A DNA stretch of 64,000 nucleotides from Polaribacter aquimarinus. Lineage in GTDB: Bacteria; Bacteroidota; Bacteroidia; Flavobacteriales; Flavobacteriaceae. Below are positions 7,696-16,149 of the stretch, in pieces; position 1 is the first letter of the stretch, and each line of letters begins with the position of its first letter. The stretch is from contig NZ_QFFG01000001.1 of NCBI RefSeq assembly GCF_003129485.1, positions 682,001 to 746,000 of the forward strand, in the 5' to 3' direction. The notes beneath the pieces were generated by a model. The model saw nothing but the letters and a program-made list of their open reading frames with translations, ran no database searches and was not told the origin of the DNA. The position numbers were made by a program, and so were the translations under genes.

Positions 7696-9084
7696 ATGAG
7701 CGCAATTCAATCTTATATAAAAGAAAATAAAAAAAGGTTTTTAAACGAATTAATTGAATTACTAAAAATACCATCTATAAGTGCAGATTCTGCCTATAAA
7801 AAAGATGTTTTAATTACTGCTGATTTTGTTTTAGAAAGTCTTAAAAAAGCCGGTTGTGACAAAGTAGAATTGTGCGAAACTCCTGGATATCCAATAATTT
7901 ATGGAGAAAAAATTATTGATAAAAGCTTACCAACAGTTTTAGTGTACGGACATTATGATGTACAACCTGCGGACCCAATTGATTTATGGACTTCTCCCCC
8001 TTTTGAACCAGTAATTAAAGAAACAGAAATTCATCCTGAAGGGGCCATTTTTGCAAGAGGTGCTTGCGATGACAAAGGACAAATGTATATGCACGTAAAA
8101 GCATTAGAATATATGACCTCAACTGGAAATTTACCTTGTAATGTAAAATTTATGATTGAAGGTGAAGAAGAAGTTGGCTCAGAAAGTTTGGCTTGGTTTG
8201 TCCCAAGAAATACAGAAAAACTAGCCAATGATGTTATATTAATTTCTGACACAGGTATGATTGCCAACGACATTCCTTCAATCACAACTGGTTTACGTGG
8301 TTTAAGCTATGTTGAAGTTGAAGTTACTGGTCCAAATAGAGATTTACATTCTGGATTGTATGGTGGTGCAGTAGCAAATCCTATTAATATTTTAACCAAA
8401 ATGATTGCTTCTTTGCACGATGAAAATAATCATATTACCATTCCTGGTTTTTATGATAATGTTGAAGATTTAACAGCCGAAGAAAGAAAAGAAATGGCAA
8501 AAGCACCTTTTTCTTTAGAGAACTATAAAAAGGCATTAGATATTGATGATGTTTATGGTGAAAATGGTTATTCTACTAATGAAAGAAACTCTATAAGACC
8601 AACACTAGACGTAAACGGAATTTGGGGTGGTTATACTGGTGAAGGAGCTAAAACGGTTATTGCAAGTAAAGCCTATGCTAAAATTTCTATGCGTTTAGTT
8701 CCGAATCAAAATTGGAAAGAAATTACAGAATTGTTTAAAAAACATTTTGAAAGTATTGCACCAAAATCTGTAAAAGTTGTTGTAAAACCTCATCATGGAG
8801 GACAAGGTTATGTTACACCAATAGATAATATTGCCTATCAATCAGCAAGTAAAGCCTATGAAACTACATTTGGTAAAACGCCAATTCCTCAAAGAAGTGG
8901 AGGAAGCATTCCTATTGTAGCTTTGTTTGAACAAGAACTAAAAAGTAAAACGATTTTAATGGGATTTGGTTTAAATTCGGATGCAATTCACTCTCCAAAC
9001 GAACATTTTGGCATTTGGAATTACCTAAAAGGAATTGAAACAATACCTTACTTTTATCAATATTTTACTGAGTTATCAAAGTAA
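7696..9084 (+). CDS. M20-family dipeptidase
   Basis: A 462-residue M20/M28-type metallopeptidase, closest to the carnosinase-like dipeptidases. Metal ligands are visible: H86 and D88 in YGHYDVQP, the bridging Asp in RGACDDKGQM (~125), the catalytic Glu pair in EGEEEVGS (~157), and a late His in NSDAIHSPNEHFG. A lid domain occupies roughly 190-370. It likely hydrolyses dipeptides in the cytoplasm, as no signal peptide is visible. A -7-like box TATTTTTG (7666-7673) precedes it. The true dipeptide specificity cannot be read from sequence. Confidence 0.9.
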   Translation: MSAIQSYIKENKKRFLNELIELLKIPSISADSAYKKDVLITADFVLESLKKAGCDKVELCETPGYPIIYGEKIIDKSLPTVLVYGHYDVQPADPIDLWTSPPFEPVIKETEIHPEGAIFARGACDDKGQMYMHVKALEYMTSTGNLPCNVKFMIEGEEEVGSESLAWFVPRNTEKLANDVILISDTGMIANDIPSITTGLRGLSYVEVEVTGPNRDLHSGLYGGAVANPINILTKMIASLHDENNHITIPGFYDNVEDLTAEERKEMAKAPFSLENYKKALDIDDVYGENGYSTNERNSIRPTLDVNGIWGGYTGEGAKTVIASKAYAKISMRLVPNQNWKEITELFKKHFESIAPKSVKVVVKPHHGGQGYVTPIDNIAYQSASKAYETTFGKTPIPQRSGGSIPIVALFEQELKSKTILMGFGLNSDAIHSPNEHFGIWNYLKGIETIPYFYQYFTELSK

Positions 9085-9120
9085 AATTTGTAATTTTAGT
9101 TAGTATAAAAATTACTGACT

Positions 9121-10359
9121 ATGATTTTAACAAGAGAAAAAAAAGAAATCTGGAGTTCGTTTGAAAAAATGAGTTTCAGATTTTTATTTTTATATTTTTC
9201 GCTTTATGTTTTATCAATATTTACTTCCAGTTTGTGGGAGCCTGTAATTAATTGGATAGGAACTTTTGTTTTTAATATTGATTATGACTTCTCATCAAAT
9301 GGCAGAGGAAGTGGAGATACAACTTATGCATATTTAATGCTTTTTCTGTTCTTATGCTTTTCTATATTAGGAAATATCATTTGGTCTTTTTTAGACCGGA
9401 AAAGAAAATCATATAACCAACTACAATATGGACTTTTAGTTGGATTAAGGTTTATTCTTATCTTTTTTATGTTTACATACGGTATTGTAAAAATATTTCA
9501 CTTACAAATGCCAGCTTTATCAAACTCAGATTTAATTTCAACATTTGGCAACAAATCTCCAATGGGGTTAGCTTGGGATTTTATGGGATTTTCAAAAACC
9601 TATAGTGTTTTTGCTGGTTTAGCAGAAGTTACCGCTGGCATTTTATTAATATCTAGAAGAACACAAACATATGGTGCAATTGCAACTATTGTTGTGATGC
9701 TAAATGTTTTTATGATGAATTTATGTTTCGACATTCCAGTAAAAATATTTTCTTTCCATTTAATGTTAATGGGCATCTTAATTTTAATGGCTGATTTTAA
9801 AAGATTTTTTGGAGTAGTAGTTTTAAACAAAAACATTAATAATTACACTATATATCCTCAACAAAATAAGGAAGACAGAAAAATTATATTGATTTCAAAA
9901 ACAGTATTATTTTTGGTAACTACAGTTTTTTTTATCCTTACAAGTTACCCCAGATATAAAAAAAGATACTTAAATTCTAAATCTCCTTTATATGGAATTT
10001 GGCAAGTTACTAAGTTTCAAAAAAATAGACAAAACACCTTTACTGAGTCTAGTTTAAAAGAAAGATGGAACTACATAACAATTGATCAGAACAAATATGC
10101 AACTATTAAAACTTTAGATGATAAATTACTGCCTTATAAATTTACTGTAGACACTGTAAATAATAATATATTTTTTGGGAAATTTAGAGAAAAAAAACTA
10201 GATACACTTACTTATCAAAAAAATGATTCTATGTTATTCATCAAAGGAGTTTTTAAGAATGATACTTTAAACATTCAATTAAAATTTAAGTCTCCTGAAG
10301 ATTTTTTATTAAAATCGAGAGGTTTTCATTGGGTGAATGAATATCCTTTAAATAGATAA
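9121..10359 (+). CDS. DoxX-like polytopic membrane protein
   Basis: A 412-residue protein with about seven hydrophobic segments in the first 270 residues. One block (RFILIFFMFTYGIVKIFHLQ; SVFAGLAEVTAGILL; TIVVMLNVFMMNLCFDIP) resembles DoxX/DoxD-like integral membrane proteins. The last ~130 residues (SKSPLYGIWQVTKFQ onward) form a hydrophilic beta-rich domain following another membrane span near 255-275, probably exported. It starts 36 nt after the dipeptidase and could be co-transcribed. Function unknown; DoxX similarity does not give a reaction. Confidence 0.6.
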   Translation: MILTREKKEIWSSFEKMSFRFLFLYFSLYVLSIFTSSLWEPVINWIGTFVFNIDYDFSSNGRGSGDTTYAYLMLFLFLCFSILGNIIWSFLDRKRKSYNQLQYGLLVGLRFILIFFMFTYGIVKIFHLQMPALSNSDLISTFGNKSPMGLAWDFMGFSKTYSVFAGLAEVTAGILLISRRTQTYGAIATIVVMLNVFMMNLCFDIPVKIFSFHLMLMGILILMADFKRFFGVVVLNKNINNYTIYPQQNKEDRKIILISKTVLFLVTTVFFILTSYPRYKKRYLNSKSPLYGIWQVTKFQKNRQNTFTESSLKERWNYITIDQNKYATIKTLDDKLLPYKFTVDTVNNNIFFGKFREKKLDTLTYQKNDSMLFIKGVFKNDTLNIQLKFKSPEDFLLKSRGFHWVNEYPLNR

Positions 10360-10360
10360 A

Positions 10361-10672
10361 TTACAAAGAAATATACCAAGTAGTTCTCAACCACAAAGTA
10401 TTTTCGGTTTGATTCGAGATAAAATCGCTAACTCTATAATATAAACCAAACTCTATTTTGTCTTTTTTAGATGCTTGGTAACCTAAATACTGAGTTACTC
10501 TAATTTCAAAATCAGAAAAATCACACAAATATTCGTTCGCAAATTTGATGTAAAATTCTTTTACATCTACACGTTCTCCATTTAACGGTTTTTCTGTGCT
10601 AATTCTATAACGAGTTCTAAAAGTTGTTTGTTTTTTAGGTTGATAAAATTGCTCAAATGCAAAACGATGTCC
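10361..10672 (-). pseudogene. C-terminal remnant of a DUF2490-like outer-membrane protein gene
   Basis: A minus-strand frame of 103 codons runs from GHRFAFEQF to a TAA at 10361-10363 (…FRTRYRIS…GLYYRVSDFI…LWLRTTWYISL). Its alternating aromatic beta-strand pattern matches the end of DUF2490 proteins. It has no start codon: an in-frame stop lies just upstream, and its first part is read in another frame as the tail of the 10653-11009 gene. This looks like a deletion that removed the N-terminal half and fused the neighbours out of frame. The family call is from recollection of the pattern. Confidence 0.55.
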
Positions 10673-11009
10673 TATTTTCTAGTGTTTTTACAATTTTTTG
10701 AATTATCTTTTTTTGTAGTTGAGAGAATTTTACTGTTTTTTCAACATCAATAATATTTCCTTCTTTAGAAAATTCAATACTGTATTTATACTTTTTATAG
10801 CGAACTTTTGCTTCAAAAGTTTTTCCATCTTGACTTTCTTCTACGTACCATTTTACTTTATTTTTAAAGTTCCAAATTTTTATTATTTCTAAAGATTTCT
10901 TAGGTACATCTTTAGGCTTTACTCTGTATTCTTTTTCAAATTTCTCTTGAGATAAAAGAGAATTAACAGATAAAAAAATGAGTAATACAGTAGAAAAAAA
11001 AGTTTTCAT
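10653..11009 (-). CDS. Small secreted PepSY-like protein, C-terminus probably altered by deletion
   Basis: A 118-residue protein with signal peptide (MKTFFSTVLLIFLSVNSLLS) and a small domain pairing 'KWYVEESQDGKTFEAKVRYKK' -type strands with 'YSIEFSKEGNIIDVE', as in PepSY-like periplasmic proteins. The last residues (NRTSFCI) come from out-of-frame translation of the adjoining DUF2490 remnant, so the native C-terminus was lost in the same deletion. It overlaps the upstream cyclophilin gene by one base. Function unknown. Confidence 0.6.
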   Translation of the reverse strand: MKTFFSTVLLIFLSVNSLLSQEKFEKEYRVKPKDVPKKSLEIIKIWNFKNKVKWYVEESQDGKTFEAKVRYKKYKYSIEFSKEGNIIDVEKTVKFSQLQKKIIQKIVKTLENRTSFCI

Positions 11010-11641
11010 TATTTTGATTTTAATAAATAGGCTTTCTTTATATAATCTACATTTGGATATTTTCTTTTGATAAAATCATTTCCATAGATATTAATAGAAT
11101 CTTGGCGACGTCCTAACTCATCCCCATATTTATCATAAAATTTTAAAACATTTTCAAACCCATTGGTAACCTTAGCAATCACAGGAAAACCTTTTACACC
11201 AGAATATGTAAGCGTATCTAAACGATGATTATTTTTTAAGTTGATGAAAATTTGAGTGGTTCTAGTTTTCTTTCCTCCTCTTGCAAATGCAATAGACATT
11301 GAATCATTTTTGGCAATTACAGGTTCATCATCTAAAGTAAAATTATTCCATACTTTATTGATAATAGAATCTTTATGAATACCAAATTGAGCTACAAAAT
11401 TAGGTACTACTCTAAAAATTGGCATCTCAGTGTAATACTTATGTTTGATTAAATTATATAACCTATCTACACCTTTTGGAGACCAGCTTCTTTTTGCATA
11501 AATATCAAAATTACCTTTTGTGGTTTCAAATCTTGCTCTAAATTCTTCTGGAGCTTCTTTTTTTGTCCATTTTTCACTAAATATTTTTTTAGCACAAGAC
11601 ATTAAAAGACAAAGCGATAAGCAATAAAATATTTTTTTCAT
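11009..11641 (-). CDS. Lipoprotein peptidyl-prolyl cis-trans isomerase, cyclophilin type
   Basis: A 210-residue protein with a lipobox (CLLMSCAKK, Cys16) and a cyclophilin domain at about 35-205: TTKGNFDIYAKRSWSPKGVDR, FRVVPNFVAQFG (family FxRvi..FmiQgG) and TRTTQIFINLKNN. It would catalyse proline isomerisation in folding exported proteins, anchored in the periplasm. Some canonical residues differ (for example AQFG for QGGD), so activity is likely but unproven. Divergent from the blaI-like gene with a 108-bp intergenic region. Confidence 0.85.
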   Translation of the reverse strand: MKKIFYCLSLCLLMSCAKKIFSEKWTKKEAPEEFRARFETTKGNFDIYAKRSWSPKGVDRLYNLIKHKYYTEMPIFRVVPNFVAQFGIHKDSIINKVWNNFTLDDEPVIAKNDSMSIAFARGGKKTRTTQIFINLKNNHRLDTLTYSGVKGFPVIAKVTNGFENVLKFYDKYGDELGRRQDSINIYGNDFIKRKYPNVDYIKKAYLLKSK

Positions 11642-11690
11642 AAACGATGTATATAATTACGAAGATAACAAAGATGAAATAAATTTTAAC

Positions 11691-11732
11691 TCTACATTTG
11701 TAGAATTAAAATATTTATTCTATGTTTGTAGA
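11691..11732 (+). promoter_or_regulatory. BlaI-type promoter with two operator dyads on the -33 and -7 boxes
   Basis: TTTG (11697-11700), 20-nt spacer, TATGTTTG (11721-11728) is a full-consensus Bacteroidota promoter. Dyad TCTACATTTGTAGA (11691-11704) covers the -33 box, and TCTATGTTTGTAGA (11719-11732) covers the -7 box. BlaI/MecI repressors bind TACA/TGTA dyads, so the blaI-like gene starting 18 nt later probably represses its own operon. Confidence 0.75.
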
Positions 11733-11749
11733 GTAAAAATACAGTAGTT

Positions 11750-12121
11750 ATGCAATTATCTAAAACTGAAGAACAATTAATGCAATATTTATGGAAACGT
11801 AAAAAAGCATTTTTAAAAGATTTATTAGAAGATTTCCCAGAACCAAAACCAGCAACAACAACTGTTGCTACTCTATTAAAAAGAATTTCTGACAAAGGTT
11901 TTATCGAATATAAATTGTTTGGAAAATCTAGAGAATATTTTCCGTTGATAAAAAAAACAGATTATTTCTCTAAACACGTTAATGGTTTAATCAAAAATTT
12001 CTTTAATAATTCTGCAAGTCAGTTTGCTTCATTTTTTACTAAAGAAACAAACCTTTCTACTGAGGAGTTAGAAGAACTAAAAAAGGTAATTGATAGTCAA
12101 ATTAAAAAACAACAAAAATGA
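11750..12121 (+). CDS. BlaI/MecI/CopY-family transcriptional repressor
   Basis: A 123-residue winged-helix protein (LSKTEEQLMQYLWKRKKAFLKDL; PATTTVATLLKRISDKGFIEYK) with a C-terminal dimerisation helix (FTKETNLSTEELEELKKVIDSQI). This family represses operons paired with an M56 sensor peptidase, which cleaves the repressor on signal. The M56 gene overlaps its stop codon by 4 nt. Two operator-like dyads sit on its promoter. The inducing signal is unknown; in Bacteroidota these pairs are usually not beta-lactamase regulators. Confidence 0.9.
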   Translation: MQLSKTEEQLMQYLWKRKKAFLKDLLEDFPEPKPATTTVATLLKRISDKGFIEYKLFGKSREYFPLIKKTDYFSKHVNGLIKNFFNNSASQFASFFTKETNLSTEELEELKKVIDSQIKKQQK

Positions 12122-14088
12122 TATTATATATTATAAAATCCATGGGTTGTTTGGCTTTGCTACTTTTCTTTTATCATTCGATTTTAGAAAAAGAAAAAAT
12201 GCATAATTTTAATCGTTTCTATTTATTAGGTAGTATTTTATTTTCATTTTTAGTTCCTTTAGCGACAATTACAATTGTTTCGCCAACAGAAATACCTGCG
12301 GAAACTTCAGCTGTAATTCCGACTTATGAAGTCCCAACACTTATAGAAAACACTGCGCCAATTATTTTAAAAGAAGCGTTTGATTATACCCAAGTATTAA
12401 AAGGAATTTACCTTTTAATATCAATTATATTCCTGTTTCGTTTTGGAAGGAATTTATTTAAAATTCTTCAAAAAATAAGCTTAAACAAAAAAGTGAAATA
12501 TGAAAATGCAATCTTAGTTTTAGTTGAAGATAACATACTACCGCATACATTTTGGAAATACATTTTTATAAGTAAAAAGGATTATTTCAATGAAAAAATT
12601 GAAGAAGAGTTATTTACACACGAATTAACACATGTTACTGAAAAACACACAATAGATGTATTGTTGATTGAACTGTTTCAAATTGTATTTTGGATTAATC
12701 CAATATTCATATTTCTAAAAAAAGCAGTTCAATTAAATCACGAATTCATTGCAGATGAAACCGTTATTCATCAACATAAAAACACATCACAATACCAGCA
12801 TTTATTACTGAATAAAGCTACTTGGAACAACGAATATTACTTAGCAAGTAATTTAAACTATTCACTTACTAAAAAAAGATTATTAATGATGACTACACAA
12901 AGTTCACACACAAAAATCTTGTTAAAAAAACTAATGATAATTCCATTATTAGCAAGTTTTATTTTTCTCTTTGCAGAAAGAGTTGAGGCACATAAAGCCA
13001 AAAAAACAGGAAAAAACACAACAAAAGTTATTGAAACCTCAAAAAAAAATTCTTTCATTTTTCCAATTGAACAAAAATTTAATCCTAAAATCAGCTCCAA
13101 ATTTGGTATTAGAAAACATCCAATTTTAAAAATTAGGAAGATGCACAAGGGAATTGACATTGTTGCTGATAAAAAAGCAAACATCCTATCTGTAAAAAAT
13201 GGAAAAGTTATTGATATGTCTGAAAATGACATAGCCTATGGTAAGTTTGTGGTTATTGAACATAAAAATGGATTGCGAAGTTTTTATGCACATATGAATT
13301 CCATAAATGTTAAAAAGGGTCAAATAGTAAAAACTGGAGAAAAAATAGGTGTAATTGGAAATAGTGGAAGGTCTATAAACAGACATTTGCATTTTGAAAT
13401 TTTAAAAAATCAAAAAAATGTGAATCCTTTAGATTTTATCAAATTTAAAAACAGTCCAACAAAAGACTTAGAAATAACAAAAACAATCTCTAACATCGAA
13501 TCTAAATTTGATTTATCAAAATACCAAAAAACATATAACCTTTATGAAATTGAAAGAAATAAAAAACCTCACTTTGTAAACAGTTCTAAAGAAAGGCAAT
13601 ACGATTTAACTGATAGTTTTTCGCTTTTAGGAACTTTATATTATAAGCTTTCAAAAAATAATAAAAAGAAAGCAAAAAGACCTATTTATCCATACCATCC
13701 TTATGTAAGATTAATGAAGAATAACAAGGTGTTTTATAAATTACCAGCTAAATTAACAGAAGCAGATAAATTATTAATTCCACCACCTCCACCACCTCCT
13801 AATTCAACAAAACAAGAAATTCTAATAGCTAAAAAGGCTTATAAAAAATGGAAAAATAGAACCGGAAATGATTATATGATTCCGCCTCCACCACCTCCAA
13901 AAAACCATTTAGACCAAGTCATTAAAATGGCAAAAAAAGGAGCAAAATTTTACTACGAAGGTAAATCTATAAATTCTGATAAAGCAATAGAACTTTTAAA
14001 AAAGAACAAAAAGTTAAATATCCATTCAGAAAGTACAAACTACAGCAATTATAAAGTTTGGATTTCTAAAACTCCAATTAAAAACTAA
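12118..14088 (+). CDS. BlaR1/MecR1-type M56 peptidase fused to an M23 (LytM) peptidase domain
   Basis: A 656-residue membrane protein. Helices near 3-22, 35-55 and 95-110 precede the M56 zinc motif HELTH (168-172), with a further span near 187-200 and one near 270-287. A periplasmic M23 domain follows at ~315-440, with complete zinc and catalytic residues: H343 and D347 in MHKGID, H392 in YAHM, H423/H425 in RHLHFE. The tail contains two proline tracts (PPPPPPP and PPPPPP). The M56 part should sense and cleave the BlaI-like repressor; the M23 part would bind or cut peptidoglycan, instead of the penicillin-binding sensor of BlaR1. The joint role is inference. Confidence 0.85.
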   Translation: MILYIIKSMGCLALLLFFYHSILEKEKMHNFNRFYLLGSILFSFLVPLATITIVSPTEIPAETSAVIPTYEVPTLIENTAPIILKEAFDYTQVLKGIYLLISIIFLFRFGRNLFKILQKISLNKKVKYENAILVLVEDNILPHTFWKYIFISKKDYFNEKIEEELFTHELTHVTEKHTIDVLLIELFQIVFWINPIFIFLKKAVQLNHEFIADETVIHQHKNTSQYQHLLLNKATWNNEYYLASNLNYSLTKKRLLMMTTQSSHTKILLKKLMIIPLLASFIFLFAERVEAHKAKKTGKNTTKVIETSKKNSFIFPIEQKFNPKISSKFGIRKHPILKIRKMHKGIDIVADKKANILSVKNGKVIDMSENDIAYGKFVVIEHKNGLRSFYAHMNSINVKKGQIVKTGEKIGVIGNSGRSINRHLHFEILKNQKNVNPLDFIKFKNSPTKDLEITKTISNIESKFDLSKYQKTYNLYEIERNKKPHFVNSSKERQYDLTDSFSLLGTLYYKLSKNNKKKAKRPIYPYHPYVRLMKNNKVFYKLPAKLTEADKLLIPPPPPPPNSTKQEILIAKKAYKKWKNRTGNDYMIPPPPPPKNHLDQVIKMAKKGAKFYYEGKSINSDKAIELLKKNKKLNIHSESTNYSNYKVWISKTPIKN

Positions 14089-14095
14089 AAATTAT

Positions 14096-14123
14096 AAAAC
14101 CTTGAGAAATCAAGGTTTTTTTT
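14096..14123 (+). terminator. Terminator after the blaI-M56 operon
   Basis: Stem AAAACCTTGA / TCAAGGTTTT with a GAAA loop (14096-14119), then a T-run. Confidence 0.85.
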
Positions 14124-14176
14124 ATGTAACAAATTCAATTTAAATACGTTGTAATAGTATACTTAAATAATAAATT

Positions 14177-15277
14177 GTGCTTAAAAAATTCTTTTTGACC
14201 TGTTCTGGAGTTGATAAAAATATTATAGAAAACTGTTCTGATGGAGAACAAAATAAATATGTGGGTATTGGTGCTACTGTGTTTTTTACAGCAGTTATGG
14301 CAACTATAGCAGGTAGTTATGCGCTTTTTACGGTTTTCGATAATTTGTCTGCTGCTATTTTCTTTGGAATCATATGGGGATTACTCATCTTTAATTTAGA
14401 CAGATTTATTGTTTCTACCATTAAAAAATCAGATTCTAAATGGAAAGAGATTTTGCAAGCATCTCCAAGAATTTTGTTGGCGGTAATTATAGCAATTGTT
14501 ATATCAAAACCTTTAGAATTGAAATTGTTTGAGAAAGAAATCAATCAGGTTTTATTGACTGAAAAAAACCAAATGACTTTGGATAACAAAACTCAAATTG
14601 CTGAACAATTTACTCCTGAAATTGCAAATATTAATGATGAAATTAACAAATTAAAACAAGAAATTACCACCAAAGAAACAGTAACAAATGCTTTATATGA
14701 AACCTATATTGCTGAAGCTGAAGGTAGAAAAGGAACAAAATTATTAGGCAAAGGACCTGTTTATAAAGAAAAGCGTGAGAAACACGATGCTTCTTTAGCG
14801 GAATTGAATCAATTGAAAAAAGACAATACCGCAAAAATACAAGCCAAAGAACTTGCCGTTTCAGATTTACAAAAGAATCAAAAGTTGTCTGAAACTAAAA
14901 CGCAACCAATTATTGCTAATTTTGATGGTTTAATGGCAAGAATAAATGCATTAGGTAAATTACCTTGGCTTCCATCATTCTTTATCTTCTTATTGTTTTT
15001 GGCTATAGAGACATCTCCCATTTTTGCAAAATTGATTGCATCAAAAGGAGAATATGATTTTAAATTAGAAGATCAAGAAACTGCTGTAAAAACTTGGGTG
15101 AAACAACAAGTGCAACAAAGAGAAAAAATGCTACAAACGGATATTGTTGTTTCTAAAAAAGTGTATGATGACATTTCTGAAGAAGAAGAATTGTATACTT
15201 ACAAACAAAAAATAGCTCGCGATTTAATGAAATTACAAGCAGATTCGTTTTATAAAAAGCAACAAAAAATGTTGTAA
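14177..15277 (+). CDS. DUF4407 membrane protein
   Basis: A 366-residue protein starting with GTG; a stop codon two codons upstream leaves no earlier start. Membrane segments lie near 28-50, 55-72 and 92-110, a long charged coiled coil at ~120-240, and another span near 260-282. The opening (FFLTCSGVDKNIIENC) and layout are those of DUF4407, common in Flavobacteriia. Function unknown. The coiled coil is probably on the opposite membrane face from the termini. It stands alone, with a terminator before it and a repeat-rich spacer after it. Confidence 0.75.
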   Translation: MLKKFFLTCSGVDKNIIENCSDGEQNKYVGIGATVFFTAVMATIAGSYALFTVFDNLSAAIFFGIIWGLLIFNLDRFIVSTIKKSDSKWKEILQASPRILLAVIIAIVISKPLELKLFEKEINQVLLTEKNQMTLDNKTQIAEQFTPEIANINDEINKLKQEITTKETVTNALYETYIAEAEGRKGTKLLGKGPVYKEKREKHDASLAELNQLKKDNTAKIQAKELAVSDLQKNQKLSETKTQPIIANFDGLMARINALGKLPWLPSFFIFLLFLAIETSPIFAKLIASKGEYDFKLEDQETAVKTWVKQQVQQREKMLQTDIVVSKKVYDDISEEEELYTYKQKIARDLMKLQADSFYKKQQKML

Positions 15278-15353
15278 AAACTATTGCTGGCAAACAAGTG
15301 CGTTAGCGATTGAAACCGTTCGAATATCTGCTGATATTCTTAACCTTTTTAGT

Positions 15354-15402
15354 TGTCAGTTCGAGTAAATTTGTGAAGAATGAGCAAATTTGTATCGAGA
15401 AC
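15354..15402 (+). repeat. Dispersed intergenic hairpin repeat, copy A
   Basis: Imperfect inverted repeat: GTTCGAGTAAATTTG pairs with CAAATTTGTATCGAGAAC around a short loop. A related copy in the opposite orientation lies at 15452-15494. From memory, elements with TTCGAGT…ATCGAGAAC arms recur between genes in many Flavobacteriaceae genomes. Confidence 0.5.
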
Positions 15403-15451
15403 AAAACTAAAAAGATAGAATGGAAAGCGCGACCTGTAAGGTAACGCCCAA

Positions 15452-15494
15452 CTTCTCGATGCAATTTTCTTTCTGAAAACAACTCGAAGTGACA
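15452..15494 (-). repeat. Dispersed intergenic hairpin repeat, copy B (inverted)
   Basis: Read on the minus strand it shares TGTCACTTCGAGT and TTGCATCGAGAA with copy A. The segment between the copies contains a GGGCGTTACC-type sequence, also familiar as a repetitive intergenic sequence in this group. No gene is evident in 15278-15496. Confidence 0.5.
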
Positions 15495-15496
15495 CG

Positions 15497-16093
15497 TTAT
15501 TCTTTCTCAGCCATTTTTTTAACGTAATCTGTAATAATTACAATCTGGGTAGGTCCAACTTTGCCTTCTATATATTTGGCATTTTCATGGTCTAAAGAAA
15601 TTCTACGAACAGCAGTTCCTTGTTTTGCAACCATACTAGAACCTTTTACTTTTAAATCTTTGATTAAAACCACAGAATCTCCAGCTTGTAAAATGGCACC
15701 ATTTGCGTCTCTGTGAATAATTTTTTCGCTTTCTTCTAAATGATCTCCAGATTCTTTAGCAAAACGCAATTCATCATCTTCTAAATACATCATATCTAGT
15801 AAATCTTGTGGCCAACCTTCTTTTCTTAAACGCGACAACATTCTCCAAGCAACTACTTTTACAGCTCTGTACTCAGACCACATAGCATCGTTTAAACAAC
15901 GCCAGTGATTTGCATCTGTTGTATCAGGATTTTCAATTTGAGTTACACAAGTTTCACAAGTCAATAAACTACCATCTACTCCACCTCCTCCTGTCAGTTT
16001 TGGTTTTACTTCGTAAATTGTTAGGCTATTTGTAGATGTACATAATTCACATTGATTTCCACTTCTGTTTTCTAAATCTTGTTGTAAACTCAT
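15497..16093 (-). CDS. PhnA (YjdM)-family zinc-ribbon protein
   Basis: A 198-residue protein starting MSLQQDLENRSGNQCELC. The N-terminal zinc ribbon has CELC and CETC pairs; the C-terminal PhnA domain reads DANGAILQAGDSVVLIKDLKVKG. The family is widespread; despite its name a phosphonate role is unproven. A TTG start 27 nt upstream was rejected because it lies inside the promoter-like TACTTTTG box on the minus strand (16125-16118), while the ATG at 16093 gives the family's normal beginning. Divergent from the GNAT gene. Confidence 0.85.
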   Translation of the reverse strand: MSLQQDLENRSGNQCELCTSTNSLTIYEVKPKLTGGGGVDGSLLTCETCVTQIENPDTTDANHWRCLNDAMWSEYRAVKVVAWRMLSRLRKEGWPQDLLDMMYLEDDELRFAKESGDHLEESEKIIHRDANGAILQAGDSVVLIKDLKVKGSSMVAKQGTAVRRISLDHENAKYIEGKVGPTQIVIITDYVKKMAEKE

Positions 16094-16117
16094 TGCTTTT
16101 TTTAGATTGATTGTTGG

Positions 16118-16125
16118 CAAAAGTA
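16118..16125 (-). promoter_or_regulatory. -7 box of the phnA-like gene
   Basis: TACTTTTG on the minus strand matches TAnnTTTG, 24 nt before the ATG at 16093. It helps decide that start codon. Confidence 0.45.
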
Positions 16126-16149
16126 CATTTTTAAATCTATCTTTAACAG

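Noticed and set aside
12858..13232. Minus-strand open frame of 124 codons inside the M56-M23 gene
   Set aside because: Entirely antisense to intact TM and M23 coding sequence; hydrophobic composition is a mirror of the lysine-rich sense strand.
11750..14088. Beta-lactam resistance regulator (BlaI-BlaR1)
   Set aside because: No penicillin-binding sensor domain and no beta-lactamase gene nearby; the family pair is used for other signals in Bacteroidota.
16094..16120. TTG start giving nine extra residues on the PhnA-like protein
   Set aside because: It lies within the promoter box TACTTTTG; PhnA proteins begin at the MSLQQ-type start.
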